Positions 33,652 to 45,838 of a DNA stretch of 64,000 nt are shown one piece after another. Position 1 is the stretch's first letter. Each line of letters opens with the position of its first letter. The DNA is from Owenia fusiformis (taxonomy: Eukaryota > Annelida > Polychaeta > Sabellida > Oweniidae). The DNA is taken from the NCBI GenBank assembly GCA_903813345.2, contig CAIIXF020000004.1:10360196-10424195 (forward strand), in the 5' to 3' direction. Position numbers and translations under genes: made by a program. A model generated the notes under the pieces. That model was not told the DNA's origin. It saw only the letters and a list, made by a program, of their open reading frames with translations, and made no database searches.

Positions 33652-34177
33652 ATGAATATATCAATAAATGTATTTCTAACTAAAATATATCACATTTTTT
33701 GTGAAACCACAAACATTTAGATCATAAAAAAATATTCAATACTTGAGTGAGCACGATATGCAAGGGTTACTAAGTTGACACAGTAAATGACCACTGATAT
33801 TGTGTTAGCAAATATGTATTAGCAGAATACGCTGTGTGCATGGACTAACACCCCTCACTTTCATATTGAAGTGACTAATTGGTTTATGTTTACGTTTTAA
33901 TGTGTTTTGGGTTCCTTGTTACAGCAAGGGGGGCCAGTAAAGTAGACTAACATGTTTGCATGGCAAATTTTGATCGAATATGTGAGACACTTTAAAACAA
34001 CTCCATCTGGTCGTTTGAGATACAGAAAATGTTTGTGCCTAGTCCTGCAGTATTTATTCCTCGATATCATACTTGATCTTCAGTTTATATTTCTTAACTA
34101 AAAGGCGTCATCGTTATTTCAACTATGGGGAGAAGTGAAATTCCATTGGATGTACCTGTGAACGTTCAGTTGATAAT

Positions 34178-34720
34178 GCTACGTTCACACCAACGGCGAA
34201 TGCCACGCTTTAAATCGGCGAGCAAAGCGCCGTCATTTTTGTCATTTTTGTTCATACCAACCGCGCTTTGATGGCGCTTTAAAGCGGCTTGTAAAGCGGC
34301 ACCAAAGCGTAACAAAGCTTGATTAAAGCGTCGGGGTCGTAATAGGTCGTAGAAAAGCTCGGAGTAAAGCGGGATATTCGGCAAGAGAGCCAACAAATTT
34401 TAAACTGTTCAAAAATGTTGGCGCTCTGTTACGAATTCATTAAAGCGCCGAGAGCGTATCAAAGCTTAACAAACCATAACAAAGCTCAGAAAAGCTTGAA
34501 CCGAAGCGTAGGAAAGTTGAACATAGCTCTGATAGGTTCCTCACGCTTTGATCCCGCTTTGACCAGGCTTTGTTACGCTTGAAATCACGCTTTGATAAGC
34601 TTTGATGAGCATTATTACGCTTTGAGGCGATTATGACGCTTTAAATCAGGCTCTGATACGATTGCCAAGCTCTGTTATGCATTGTTATACATTGTTACGC
34701 TCTGTTAAGCTCTGTCAAGC
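34178..34720. repeat. AAAGCG/CGCTTT-rich repeat, possible MITE remnant
   Basis: Begins GCTACGTTCACACCAACGGCG and then reuses AAAGCG, AAAGCTT, GCTTTGAT and ACGCTTTG dozens of times on both strands over about 540 bp. The first half is dominated by AAAGCG and the second by CGCTTT-type words, so it could fold on itself. A clear right terminus is not seen. Confidence 0.55.
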
Positions 34721-35224
34721 ATTGGAAAATGTCGAGATCGACGATTTCATGCCGCTTTTGATCCAATGACTTTATAAAGATGCAGTAGATCCATAAAACC
34801 ATTGCATCTTTGACTCGAGAACACGATGGCAGAACAACAAGATCCAAAAATTCCAGATGGACCAGAGCATGACCTATCTGAAGAAGACATGATGTTTCTT
34901 TCTGGCCCTGGTTGTGTGTAAGATAATAAGGGAAAGAGGTCACCATATTAATCAATGGAGAGTAGGACCATAACTTAATAGGACCTCCTACCCTTTTACA
35001 CCTGCATTAAAAGGATAGAAATAAGATAACCTCACCTCCAATATCTCAACTTTTGGACTTTGTCCCATTAATTCATCCTTGCTCAATGTAGTTGTCTAAA
35101 CTCATAACATGGGGTGAAACATAGTACGCCACTCCCAAAATTAATACAATAATATATATATATCCCAAAATGTGACTATGTAACATTGATGTCCACACAT
35201 TAAATCACTCATTAAGGTAGAGCT

Positions 35225-35412
35225 CAAGGAGGATTGGAAGCCAGGGTTCCAACTCGATATTCTTTAATCTCCACGCATGCGTCATTTGCTATTCGTGTCT
35301 GTATAATTTGTACGACTGCATGGAGAATGACCCGATACTCTCCAACAAAGCTATCGCTAGGTGATTGTTTTGCAGAATATCGGTGTTGCATTCTGGGAGC
35401 CAATCCTCCTTG
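35225..35412. mobile_element. MULE-type MITE, short copy (188 bp)
   Basis: Ends CAAGGAGGATTGGAAGCCA and GGGAGCCAATCCTCCTTG with a perfect 9-bp duplication GGTAGAGCT (35216-35224, 35413-35421). The interior differs from the 305-bp copies, so it is a deleted or captured variant. Confidence 0.85.
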
Positions 35413-36470
35413 GGTAGAGCTCAAATATGCAATTTCATATCGTTGAGATTTGGTTGCTAGACAAACATATGACGTTAAAAGTCTTAACCAATAAATGTAA
35501 CGACATACAGGCAGTTTGTAATACAACCTTTATTGCAGCATCCGGTTTAAGTTAAATGGCTAATTACTGACATTTTTGTCCGTAACTTGGCAAAAATATG
35601 AGATCAAATAATGAAACCCACCCAATCATGTGCATTTTTGTGATTGCATGAAGAAAATAATTATTTAATAACAACTTTTAAACTACCTTTCGAGGTTTTT
35701 TTGTGTTTATATACATTGAACCATATCTGAGAAATATAATGAACATAGTTTGAAAAAAATCTACCACGACAATTTTGCCACTTGACATCATGAGCATTGC
35801 AAAGTCAACATATAAATGAACCAGAAAAAGGAGACTGAAAATATGTTGAATAACTTCTTTAATAATGATGATTTTATTTTCATGTTTCCGGTGAATATAG
35901 CCGATTTAGTCGGAAATATTGTACAAATACGATTTTACCTAATAGGATTGACATTAGAAGAAAGAATTAGATACCATATAAGGCCAAATCAATCGTATCT
36001 GAGAAAAAGAATGAAAATATTTTGAAAAAATCTACGTAGACCATTTTGCCAGCTGACATCATAAGCATTTCCAAGTCATCAGTCAAGTTGACCAGAAAAA
36101 GAAAATTGTGGAAATACTGTTAAAATAGAATTTATCAAATACGCCATTGACGTTGGAAGAACTTTTAGTCCATGGTATGACTTCCGAATATGAAGGTTCC
36201 GTACCACACTATAGTGCAGCATCATTTGACCAGGAGGTGCATACTTCTTGATTTTTTTCAAATACCATTTGCTGAAAAAACTTCGTACTTTCAGGTCGAA
36301 AATATTTTTCATCACAAGGGGTCGAAAAACGTGATTATTTTGATTCGAACTTTTACTCATCTTATAAGACACAGATCGTTATTCTAAGCATACGGACATT
36401 AGAATATATTATTTTATCTCATAGTTGAGGTCAAATCTGTAGAATAACACGTATATTTTAATGATATTTT
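35413..36470. other. Unassigned AT-rich stretch with a repeated phrase
   Basis: GAAAAAAATCTACCACGACA then TTTTGCCACTTGACATCAT.AGCATT near 35750 recurs as GAAAAAATCTACGTAGACC then TTTTGCCAGCTGACATCATAAGCATT near 36023. This is an imperfect direct repeat of about 275 bp that includes AACCAGAAAAAG near 35819 and 36090. No gene. Confidence 0.45.
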
Positions 36471-36478
36471 GCAAATGC

Positions 36479-36538
36479 GTGGAAAAAAGCGATATCTGTG
36501 GAATACGGAGAATATTCAACAGATATCACTTTTTCCAC
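36479..36538. repeat. Hairpin GTGGAAAAA...TTTTTCCAC
   Basis: GTGGAAAAA-AGCGATATCTGT and ACAGATATCACTTTTTCCAC form a near-perfect stem around a loop that contains CGGAGAATAT. The loop word also starts the second palindrome at 52204, so the two loci may derive from one element. Confidence 0.7.
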
Positions 36539-36820
36539 GGATTTGAAAATCCCCGCCAATGTGATGTGCATTGTTACATGAGCTTAGATGTTGATTTCAT
36601 GGCGTCACTGAAATATTGAAATGATTAATGTATTGACAGTTCAAATGACAAAATAAATGAATGTTGTTTTGCAATGCTTTGTTAGGTCATGGACGTATAC
36701 CAAATAGGCCTACGTCCATGGTTTATCTATGGGATACTACATGTATGATTGTTTCGTGATATCTTTTTAATCCGCTCGTTGATATCAATTACTCGGGGTG
36801 GAAGGTGTGAGAATTGTGCA

Positions 36821-38720
36821 GAAAATGACTTTGTGAGCTGGATGGAGTTTCTCTGTATTTTTCATTCTATTAGGGTTTCCTGCATAAGGGATTTCGCCTG
36901 CGAAGCATAGAACTCTTGCGAACATATCTAAATATTGGTCCGAAGAAGACATACCTTGAACCTTTTAGAAAAAATTGGCTAAAAATGGAAACTACAAAAA
37001 GTCAAAATGTTCAACTCAAACAAAACTCTAGCTATTTAATATTAACACTATGTATTATTTAATGTTTTTCAGATGTTTAAGGACCTTCATTAGTGTACTA
37101 GTGTCTAGAAATAAGATAATTAAGGACAAAATTTGGCATTTTTGATCATTTTCGCTTTCAGCAGTAACATATAGTTCCTTATATCTTGAGTTTAATGTTG
37201 ACTGGTTGTTGCAATTTTGATTAAATCTGTGCTTGTACATGTCTTCTTCCATTTAAGATACAAAAAATGTATATTGGACCACCAATGGTCATATTAGAGC
37301 TTTCAGATCTCCCCTACCCCATTTATTATGAAAAATTACTGAAACATATGAAAATATAAAATAACTTGAATTTATAAACTTTAACAATGTTGTAGCTATT
37401 CTATATCAATATTATGTACTATTTAATGTTTTTCAGATATTTCAAAACCTTTATTGGTATACTAGTGCCTAGAAATGAGACATTTAAGGACAAAACTTCG
37501 CATTTTTTAAAATCATTTTAGCTTTCAGCAGTAACATATAGTTCCTCATATATTGAGTTTTATGCTTACTGGTTGTTGCAATTTTAATCAAATCTGTTCT
37601 TGTAGATGTCTTCTTCCATTTGAGGTATAGGAAATGTATAGGAGACCACCAATGGTCATAATAGGGCTTTCAGATCTCCCCTTCCCCATTTATCATGAAA
37701 AATTAAAGAAAAATATGAAAATATAAAATAACTTGAATCTATAAACTTTGTAGTTGTTGTAGCTATTCTATATCAATATAATGTGTTATATTATGTTTTA
37801 AAGATATTTCAGAACCTTTATTGGTAAACTAGTGCCTAGAAATGAGACATTTAAGGACAAAACATGGCTTTTTTCACCATTTTCGCTTTCAGCAATAACA
37901 TATAGGTCCTTATATCTTGAGTTTAATGCTGACTGGTTGGTGCATTCTTAGTCAACGTTGTTCTTGTAGATGTCTTCTTTCATTTATGATATAAAAAATG
38001 TATAGTGGATGACCAATGTTCATAGTAGAGCTTTCAGATCTCCCCTACCCCATTTATTAGGAAAAATGACCGGAAATATTAATAAAATGTAAAATAACTT
38101 CAAATTATGAACTTTCACAAAGTTGTACCTATTCTATGTCGATACTATGTATTATTTAATCTTTTTCTGATGTTTCAGGACCCTCATTAGTATTCTAATG
38201 CCTAGAAATGAGATATTTAAGGACAAAACTTGTTTTGTTTTGTTTTATTTTCGCTTTCAGCAATAACACATATGTCCCTATGTCTTGAGTTTTATGCTGA
38301 CTGGTTGGTGCATTCTTGGTCAGATCTGTTCTTGTACATGTCTTCTTCCATTTAGGATATAGAAAATGTATATTGGACAACCAATGTTGATATTATAGCT
38401 TTCATGTCTCCCCTGCCCCATTTATAATGTAAATGAAAAAGTAATTTCAAATCATAAACTTTAACAAAATTGTAGCTATTCTCTATAAATACTATGTATT
38501 ATTTAATGTCACCTTCATTTGATTACATGTGTCTAAATTTGGCATTTTTAGCATTCTGCATTTAGCAGTAGCATATAATTTTCCACAATTATAATTCTTT
38601 GATGATAGATTCATATATGCTTTTTATTGAATCTGTCTTCTCTGATTTAAGTTAAAGAAAATGTATGTAAGACAACGAATGTTTTTATTAGAGGTCTTAG
38701 ATCTGCCCTCCACCATTAAA
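36821..38720 (+). repeat. Left fold-back arm, about five 366-bp subrepeats
   Basis: Each subrepeat holds TCTTCTTCCATTT, CAATGGTCAT, CTTTCAGATCTCCCC, GTAGCTATTCTAT, CCTAGAAATGAGA and a TTTCGCTTTCAGCA word in fixed order. The fifth copy (near 38694) is strongly diverged. Confidence 0.85.
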
Positions 38721-39549
38721 TGAGAAAAACAACACAAATGTTATTATTGCATGTTAATATTCTTTTCAAAAGTTTAGCACATTTATTAGCATACTAAAAT
38801 CAAAAAATGACACATAAATGGGCAAAATGACCAATTTTTCACTTTCAGCAATAGTTGTTTATATTTTTAGTTGAATGGTGATTAGTTGACATATTTTAGA
38901 TCATATATATTCAATTATGTGTCTTGGAAAATGTGTTTTAAACACAAATATACATATTAGAGATAAAATTACTACACTACCATATTTTTAAAAGATTACT
39001 CAAAAATAGAATAGTGCGAAACAATTTTGTAATTTCACAGTTACTCTCATATGAATCAAAGGATATGTCTATATATAAACATGATTGTTCACAACTCTCG
39101 AACTTAATCCAGCAACAGCCTGATTTTTCAAATCTCCCTGGTTCTATGTTAGAGCTGCATTTAAGTCATTTTAAAGGTCTAAGTTGCTCATGACACCACA
39201 AGCTATATATTCAGAAATGGAAGATCTCTAAATAATTTTTACAGTTCTGAGAAACTCATCCTTAAATATTGTCCAACAATGTGCACTATGTTGTTTATTG
39301 CCACATGGACAAGTAGCAATATACCCTTGACTAGAAACTTTGTATTTGCAATTTTCGGTGCCTTTTGCCATTTTACATTTCCGAATTGCCAAGGACATAT
39401 GTTTCTTGTGTTGCTACGAAGGTTTGTTTGTGAGTACTGGTACAAGACGCCCATCTCTGATATATCTTCAAATAGGTTTTGCACTTTGAGATTCATATAG
39501 TAATTTAGAATGCTACCTTGAAGGACATAAGAAACTTTAAGAGCTCTTT

Positions 39550-39747
39550 TTAATTCTCATCCTTCTTTGCAAGCAACATTCTGTATACAGACTGAATACA
39601 AATTCTCTCACCATTGAACTCCTTTGTCTTGTCTGCAGCACTGTAATAGACATGTGCCATAAGGAGAGTGTCAACTTCTTCATGATCAGTATTTGATAGA
39701 TAAATTGCAACTATCAGTTTTGCAAAGTTCAAAAGCAGCTCTGCCAT
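39550..39747 (-). pseudogene. Protein fragment with a HEEVDT motif
   Basis: The minus-strand fragment reads YLSNTDHEEVDTLLMAHVYY. This resembles the HEEADTRLLLH motif that I know from uncharacterised transposon-associated proteins of marine invertebrates. It is short and has no continuous partner. The next minus ORF (39239-39496) is not recognised. It may be captured or residual coding sequence at the centre of the fold-back element. Confidence 0.35.
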
Positions 39748-39973
39748 AAGTGAAATTCATCCCATTTTAGAGATACGGTAACATTCACAAACCACAAGAC
39801 AGCTTACCATTTTGTAATCCTTTCCAAAATCATCTTGTTGGCTGTTCTTCATTTCACAATGTTTACATTTACCAAAATATCCCCAAGCCAAATATCCATC
39901 ATGAACTTCCTAATTCACCACCCCTAGGTGTAATATGGAAATCACCAAGCCTTTGACAACATTACAATTACTC

Positions 39974-40303
39974 AGATGCGAGTAGGTAGTTACCAGTTTC
40001 GCCACCAGGTGGCTGATTCGGGGGAAATAACATGGCAGGGTATTACAAAATAAACTTGAATATTTATCAGTTTTAGTGGTTCACTTTTCATATTACCCTT
40101 ATGTATCTGATAGTTAGGCTATACAAATTAAAATATGTCCAGTAAAAGAAAATATTATCTGCCCAACACAAGAAAAGATATTTCCATTTTTGTGACTTTA
40201 CAACATGGGGGCTATGGGGAATCTCCCCGACCTAGAAGTCACATTTTCAAAGAATTTTGAATTTTTAATTACTTAAATCAAGATTATTTCTACTCGCATC
40301 TAG
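39974..40303. mobile_element. AGATGCGAGTAG-ended MITE, copy 2
   Basis: Inverted ends AGATGCGAGTAGG and CTACTCGCATCTAG. Interior words (CAGTTTCGCCACCAGGTGGC, ATATGTCCAGTAAAAGAAAA) are shared with copy 3 at 60032. It is inserted in the central part of the fold-back element. Confidence 0.8.
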
Positions 40304-40549
40304 GATATTGATATGAGGGAATTCAACCAATATGGCTTGATCACTGGTTATAATTATGACAGTACTATACCCCATTACTTTTAAATATATTCCAAGTGTT
40401 GTACTATACATTACATACATTCATGAGCAGTTTGCAACATATTATAACCAGAAAAGCCCAATGGACAAAGATAGAGAATACCCGCCCCATTTGCAACTCA
40501 ACTTTAAATGTCTAATTTTTAGACTTGCATACTCATGAAGTTCCTGACA

Positions 40550-42257
40550 CATCTGAAAAATATCAAATAATACATAGTATTGATCTAGAATAGCGACAAC
40601 TTTGTTAAAGTCTATACTTTGAAATTGTTTGGTTTTTTATATTTCTGGTTATTTTTTCAAAATAAATGGGGTAGGGGAGATATGTAAGCTCTAATAGAAT
40701 GACAGGCTTTCCAATATACATTTTTAAATACCTTAAATCAAAGTAGGCAGGCAAAAGAACAGATCTGATCAAGAATCCATCAACCAATCAGCATAAAACT
40801 CAAGATATAAGGAACTATGTTATTGCTAAAAGTGGAAATGATGAAAAATGCCAAATTTTGTTCTTAAATGTCTAATTTTTCGACACTAGTATACTAATGA
40901 AGGTCCTGAGACATTAATTACAGCAATCAATAACACATAAAGAATAGTTACATCTTTGTTAAAGTTTATACTGGTAGTTTGAAGTTATTTTTTATATTTT
41001 CCAGTCATCTTCCCTAATAAATGGGGTAGGGGAGATCTGAAAGCTCTAATATGAACATTGTTTGTCCACTATATATTTTCAGTACCTTAAATGGAATAAG
41101 ACATGTACAAGAACAGATTTAATCAAAAATGCATCAACCAGTCAGCATAAAACTCAAGATATGAGGATCTATATATTACTGCTGAAAGCAGCATTGATTA
41201 AAAAATGCCAAGTTTTGCCCTTAAATATCTCATTTCTAGCCAATTGAATACCAATAAAAGTTCTGAAAAATCTTAAAAACATTAAATAACAGATAATATT
41301 GATAATAGAATAGCTACAACTTTATGAAAGTCTATAATTTCAAGTTATTTTATTTTTTCATATTTCTCGTTTATTTTCCATAATTGATGGGGTAGGGGAG
41401 ATCTGAAAGCTCTAATATGAACATTATATGTCTACTATACATTTTCTATACCTTAAATGTAAGAAGACATGCACAAGAACAGATTTAATTGAAAATGCAA
41501 CGATCATAAAAGCAGAACTCAAGATATGAGGAATTATATATTACTGCTGAAAGCTAAAATGATAAAAAAAAATGCCAAGTTTTGTCCTTAAATGTCTCAT
41601 TTCTAGCCACTTGTATACAGAAATAGGTTCTGAAATATTTTTAAAACATTAAATAACACATAATATTGACATAGAATAGCTACAACTTTGTTAAAGTTTA
41701 TAACTTTAAGTTATTTTATTTTTCCATATTTTTCTGTAATTTTCCATTATAAATGGGGTAGGGGAGATCTGAAAGCTCTCATACGAACATTGGTTTTCCA
41801 CTATACATTTTCTATACCTTAAATGGAAGAACACATGTACAAGCACAGATTTAATCAAAAATGCAACAACCAGTCAGCATTAAACTCGAGATATAAGGAA
41901 CTATATGTTAATGCTGAAAGCGAAAATGATTAAAAATGCCAAATTTTGTCCTTAAATGTCACATTTCTAGACACAAGTATACTAATGAAGGTCTTGAAAC
42001 ATCTGAGAAACCTTACATAACACAAAATATTGATATAGAATAGCTACAACTTTGTTTGAGTTGAACATTTTGACTTCTTGTAGTTTCCATTTTTAGCCAA
42101 TTTTTTCTAAAAAATTCAAGGTATGTCTTCTTCGGACCAGTATTTAGATATGTTCGCAAGGGTTATATGCTTCGCAGGCGAAATATTTTATGCAGGACAC
42201 CCTAATATAATAAAAAATACACAGAAATTCCATCCAGCTCATAAAGTCATTTTTTCC
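40550..42257 (-). repeat. Right fold-back arm, four to five 366-bp subrepeats
   Basis: Reverse complement of the left arm. GGGGTAGGGGAGATCTGAAAGC marks each unit. The outermost unit adjoins the TATGTCTTCTTCGGACCA end segment at 42121. Confidence 0.85.
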
Positions 42258-42560
42258 TTAAAGAGGAAAACTTCAGTTAATGGATACACCCGGGTGTCTT
42301 ATGTAACATGTGAAATGCCTACCAGATAACAAACAGCCAATCAGCTGTTAGCAGGGGATGTGGCTTAGCAGTAATGGGTTATTTATAAACACAAGCACAT
42401 GACATTTTGTTGCTATGATTCATTCATTTATATTTATATATCCTAATTTCCCAAACATCATTGATTATTAAACAATTCATTGTAGATATTTAGGTTATAA
42501 TTGTTCATCAATTATATCTAGTATATTGTTTTCATTTCTGCAAAGTTTGGTGTATAGTCA

Positions 42561-43145
42561 CTAATCCCATAGATGTCCCATATAATCAATTCCTCCAGGA
42601 TTGGGGAGCCATCCACGCACAAGTCTTACTATACAATCTGGCATGATGTCTCTTCTGTGTCCATGATATACATATAAGTTTCTCCTCGCATCCGTCTGCA
42701 GTGCCAATTGTTTTTTTGAAACATATCGAGGGTGCCTCCATGCACCTCTATGTTGCAGCATCACCCAGAATTTTTTGTAATATTTTTTTCTAGCTGTTGA
42801 ATTCCTTTCATGAGGCTCACTGGTTTCTGTTTGCCACCACAACTGTCTAAACTGTTCTGATGTGCAACACGGGGCACAAAAACAATGTGGGCATTCATCA
42901 GTACCCAATACTGGTGGAAATATCGGAGGGCCCAATGGATCATTATCGTCACTGTCTACATCCATGTCAGTTTTAGTCTCGACTGGTTGGCTTGATTGTT
43001 CACTATTTTCACTTTCCAAATGTTACTTTAAATCTTCAATACCAGCTTCTTTCACAGTGATGCCACAATGCTCTAAAAATGTTCGTATTGCAAGTTCTTC
43101 TGTTTCATCAGTCCATATGGCAAATATATAACGTTTTGCAGACAT
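42561..43145 (-). CDS. Zinc-cluster accessory protein of a transposon, one premature stop
   Basis: From an ATG at 43145 the minus strand encodes 40 codons (starting MSAKRYIFAIW), a TAA at 43025-43023, and then the same frame continues to 42561 (152 codons from the next ATG). Visible features are an acidic D/S-rich segment (DMDVDSDDND), CPHCFCAPC followed by a distant W/H-R-N segment, KKYYKKFWVM, and a C-terminal IMPDCIVRLVRGWLPNPGG. The last block resembles the zinc-cluster domain seen in the P2X7 receptor tail and in many uncharacterised invertebrate proteins. It lies head-to-head with the transposase-like ORF about 1.1 kb away, suggesting one mobile unit. The single stop may be a recent mutation. 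Confidence 0.55.
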
Positions 43146-43845
43146 TTTTGCATGGAACAAAAAATGATTATAAGTAATTGTTTATATGCTGGTTCTGATA
43201 AGAGTTTTGAATATACTGTTTATAGATAGTGGGGATGGTCACATGAGATTCTACTTCTAATACAAGTCAAGCTAAGTTCAAAATACCATATTCATTCTAT
43301 CAAAATACTTGCATACTTTTCAGGATACTGCAAACCAGCAAAAATAAGTAGTTTGGGCACATTTTGGAACACTTATGGTAATTCATTAGAAATTGCTAAA
43401 AGAGCAGTGGTAGGTAAATGGGACCTTATGGCTATGTGTTGACAGACTTATGAAGACATTTCACAAGTGTGTATCAAATTAAAGTTAGATTATCATCATT
43501 CAAAGTCTTTTTCAATGGCAGATCCCTTGATCTTTTAGTGTCTGTTCCATGAAGCTGTAATCTTCATCCCATAATCAGACCATTACTTGTAGATTTAGAC
43601 CAGCATGATCACTTGTAATGTTCTGGATAGCTACCTCCTATGGATCATCATTATCTAACCGAGGGTGTACCACTTAGTACTCCACTTGATTAGCTACACT
43701 ATAAGCTATAATAATTAATATAATAGACCATATAAATTCACATTACTCTATATCAATAAGGCACACAAATGAAAGTTGATATTTTTACTAGCCATGGATG
43801 AACACATTCTGATGACCCCTTGGATTTGCCTCAAGTCTCTGGTCA

Positions 43846-43857
43846 CCCCCCCCCCCC
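43846..43857. repeat. C12 homopolymer
   Basis: A run of twelve C between the two divergent transposon ORFs. Likely replication slippage. Confidence 0.9.
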
Positions 43858-44224
43858 AGGATCACCCAAACTTAATAGTAAACTATAAGATCTGACAACA
43901 TGAGTAAGGAATGACGCAAGCTGGATGACAATAACTTGTTTGACATTGCTTAGTTGCCAAATGGTGCGGGAAGTATAAGATCATTCTTGCATAAAAATGA
44001 AATGACTAAGTTAATATTTAGTTCCATGTACAAAAGTTACTTTCCTGTGTACATTTACAATTTCACCAGATCATTGGTAAAACTGAAGAGAAGAAATCTT
44101 ATCAAATGACACATCCCTGAGAACAAATCTGTCAAAACTCAAAAACCAAAACCAAGCACTTTATCAGTGATTTTCTCCTGAATAAGACATATCAATAAGC
44201 ATATAAGCAAAACTATCAAAGAAA

Positions 44225-45838
44225 ATGAGTGAAGAAAAGAAATTCTCTAATAAGGGGTTGACCTTTCAACTCTATCTGAGAGGAAATGAAGTAAGAAAAA
44301 ATGAAGTTCTTAGAAAAATGAGATTCCTCAAGGAAAAATCGCTTTCTAAAAAGTTGTCAAATAACACTGACGTAATTGAAGAGGCCCTTGATTTTTGGAT
44401 TAAAAATCATTCAAGAGAAACTGAAACGGCACAACCAGCATCGCAATTGGTCATCAATCAGGACTTTGTACCACTTCAACCATTTTCCTCTGTTTCTCAG
44501 GATGACACAAACGAATTGATGTTTTTAACAACAACAAGTGCCATAAACCTTCTTGTAGCACAATCGAGTCATCACCAAGAACTATGTAACTCCACTCTTC
44601 AATGGGAGAACAGTACAATGCATGGGCACGTCGCCATTGCTAATCTTAGATGTGAGCATGGACATAATATAAGATGGACTTCATCCCCATACATGGCAAA
44701 TGCTCATTTTCTTGTTAATTATAGAGTGTTCCATGGTTATATTACATCTGGGATGATACCTTCAAAGTATGAACGATTCTCTGAAGGTGCTAACATTGGC
44801 ACCATGTCCCAAAGCTATTTGGACAATCTTACAAAGGAGTTCGCCAATATAATTAAATCTTTGAAAAATGAATCATCTGAGAACGCTGTCCAGTTGGAAA
44901 TTGGGATGTATCCAAACTTAGAAGAAGGAATTACCATCATGACAGATGCTAGACACGGTTGCAGAAAGAACGCTAAAGACTGTGATATAGTTTGCATTGG
45001 TGAAAAAACTCATCAAGTCTTGCATTCAATCCATGTTACAAAGAGAGATGATCCCTGTTCACAGCGACATGAAACATTCGGCACACGCAGAATGTATGAT
45101 GATTTTGAGAGGCAAAATGTGTCTATTGGTACACACGTTCACGATTGTAATGGTGCTGTGAACTGCCTTGTGAGAGATACTCAGATATTTACGGACAACC
45201 AAAATGACTCATGGCATGCCTGCATTGCTTTAAAGAAGCAAATTCAAAATGTTGCATCAGGGCCCAAGTATAAGCATGGTCAATCATGGCATGCTCAACT
45301 GGAAGATAAACCAGAAGCAATAAGGAAATTTGCTTATACAGCCATGAGAAATTGTGATGAGAATGCAGAAACATTGAGATACATGCTGGCAAATATGACT
45401 GAACATTTCCAAAATAATCATCAAAACTGTTTTGATCAATCTCGCTGTCGACTAGATCCAAACTATGAACCAAGTACAATTGTTGTGAGAAACGATGTTG
45501 CTATTCGACTATTAAATGATACAATTAAAAAAAGCACAATCTATAAAAATGCACATAATTACACAAAGGCGCTTTCAACAGCATATGTTGAAAGTTTTAA
45601 CAATACACTAAACATGTTCCAGGATAAACGGATTTACTTTCAAGATATTCAATATGAAATGAGGACAAATTTAGCTGTATTATACTGGAATGAGAATGTG
45701 GACAGGGCTTATACAAGCTTGTTCGAATCAGAAGCCCCAGACATTCCCTTCAAGCACCCCAAAAAAGTTCTAACAAAACCAACATATTCCTTCAGAGAAA
45801 ACATTTGGGAAAAACTGATTGAATCAGTTTATACCTAG
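44225..45838 (+). CDS. DDE-type transposase-like protein, intact 537-aa ORF
   Basis: The longest uninterrupted non-LINE ORF. Its N-terminus (residues 1-60) is basic and helical (KNEVLRKMRFLKEKSLSKKL), fitting DNA binding. Residues about 140-200 contain CEHGHNIRWTSSPYM and NYRVFHGYITSGMIPSKYERF. The presumed catalytic acids are D241 in MTDARHGCRKNAKD, D307 in THVHDCNG and E456 in AYVESFNN. WHACIALKKQ and HFQNNHQNC lie between the second D and the E. The layout resembles Kolobok-related transposases common in cnidarians and bilaterians, a placement from memory of motif style and not certain. No stops or frameshifts, so activity is possible. I chose the first ATG; TATCAAAGAAA precedes it. Confidence 0.65.
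   Translation: MSEEKKFSNKGLTFQLYLRGNEVRKNEVLRKMRFLKEKSLSKKLSNNTDVIEEALDFWIKNHSRETETAQPASQLVINQDFVPLQPFSSVSQDDTNELMFLTTTSAINLLVAQSSHHQELCNSTLQWENSTMHGHVAIANLRCEHGHNIRWTSSPYMANAHFLVNYRVFHGYITSGMIPSKYERFSEGANIGTMSQSYLDNLTKEFANIIKSLKNESSENAVQLEIGMYPNLEEGITIMTDARHGCRKNAKDCDIVCIGEKTHQVLHSIHVTKRDDPCSQRHETFGTRRMYDDFERQNVSIGTHVHDCNGAVNCLVRDTQIFTDNQNDSWHACIALKKQIQNVASGPKYKHGQSWHAQLEDKPEAIRKFAYTAMRNCDENAETLRYMLANMTEHFQNNHQNCFDQSRCRLDPNYEPSTIVVRNDVAIRLLNDTIKKSTIYKNAHNYTKALSTAYVESFNNTLNMFQDKRIYFQDIQYEMRTNLAVLYWNENVDRAYTSLFESEAPDIPFKHPKKVLTKPTYSFRENIWEKLIESVYT

Larger units (their letters stand above)
36821..42257. mobile_element. Fold-back element with arms of tandem 366-bp subrepeats
   Basis: The outer ends (GAAAATGACTTTGTGAGCTGG left, complement near 42238-42257) and the next 150 bp are inverted copies. 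Inside, TTTCAGATCTCCCCTACCCC recurs at 37301, 37668, 38032 and 38400 on the left. Its complement recurs at about 40671, 41026, 41392 and 41758 on the right. Steps are 355-368 bp. Subrepeats decay towards the centre, as expected if arms are homogenised from the outside. Confidence 0.85.
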
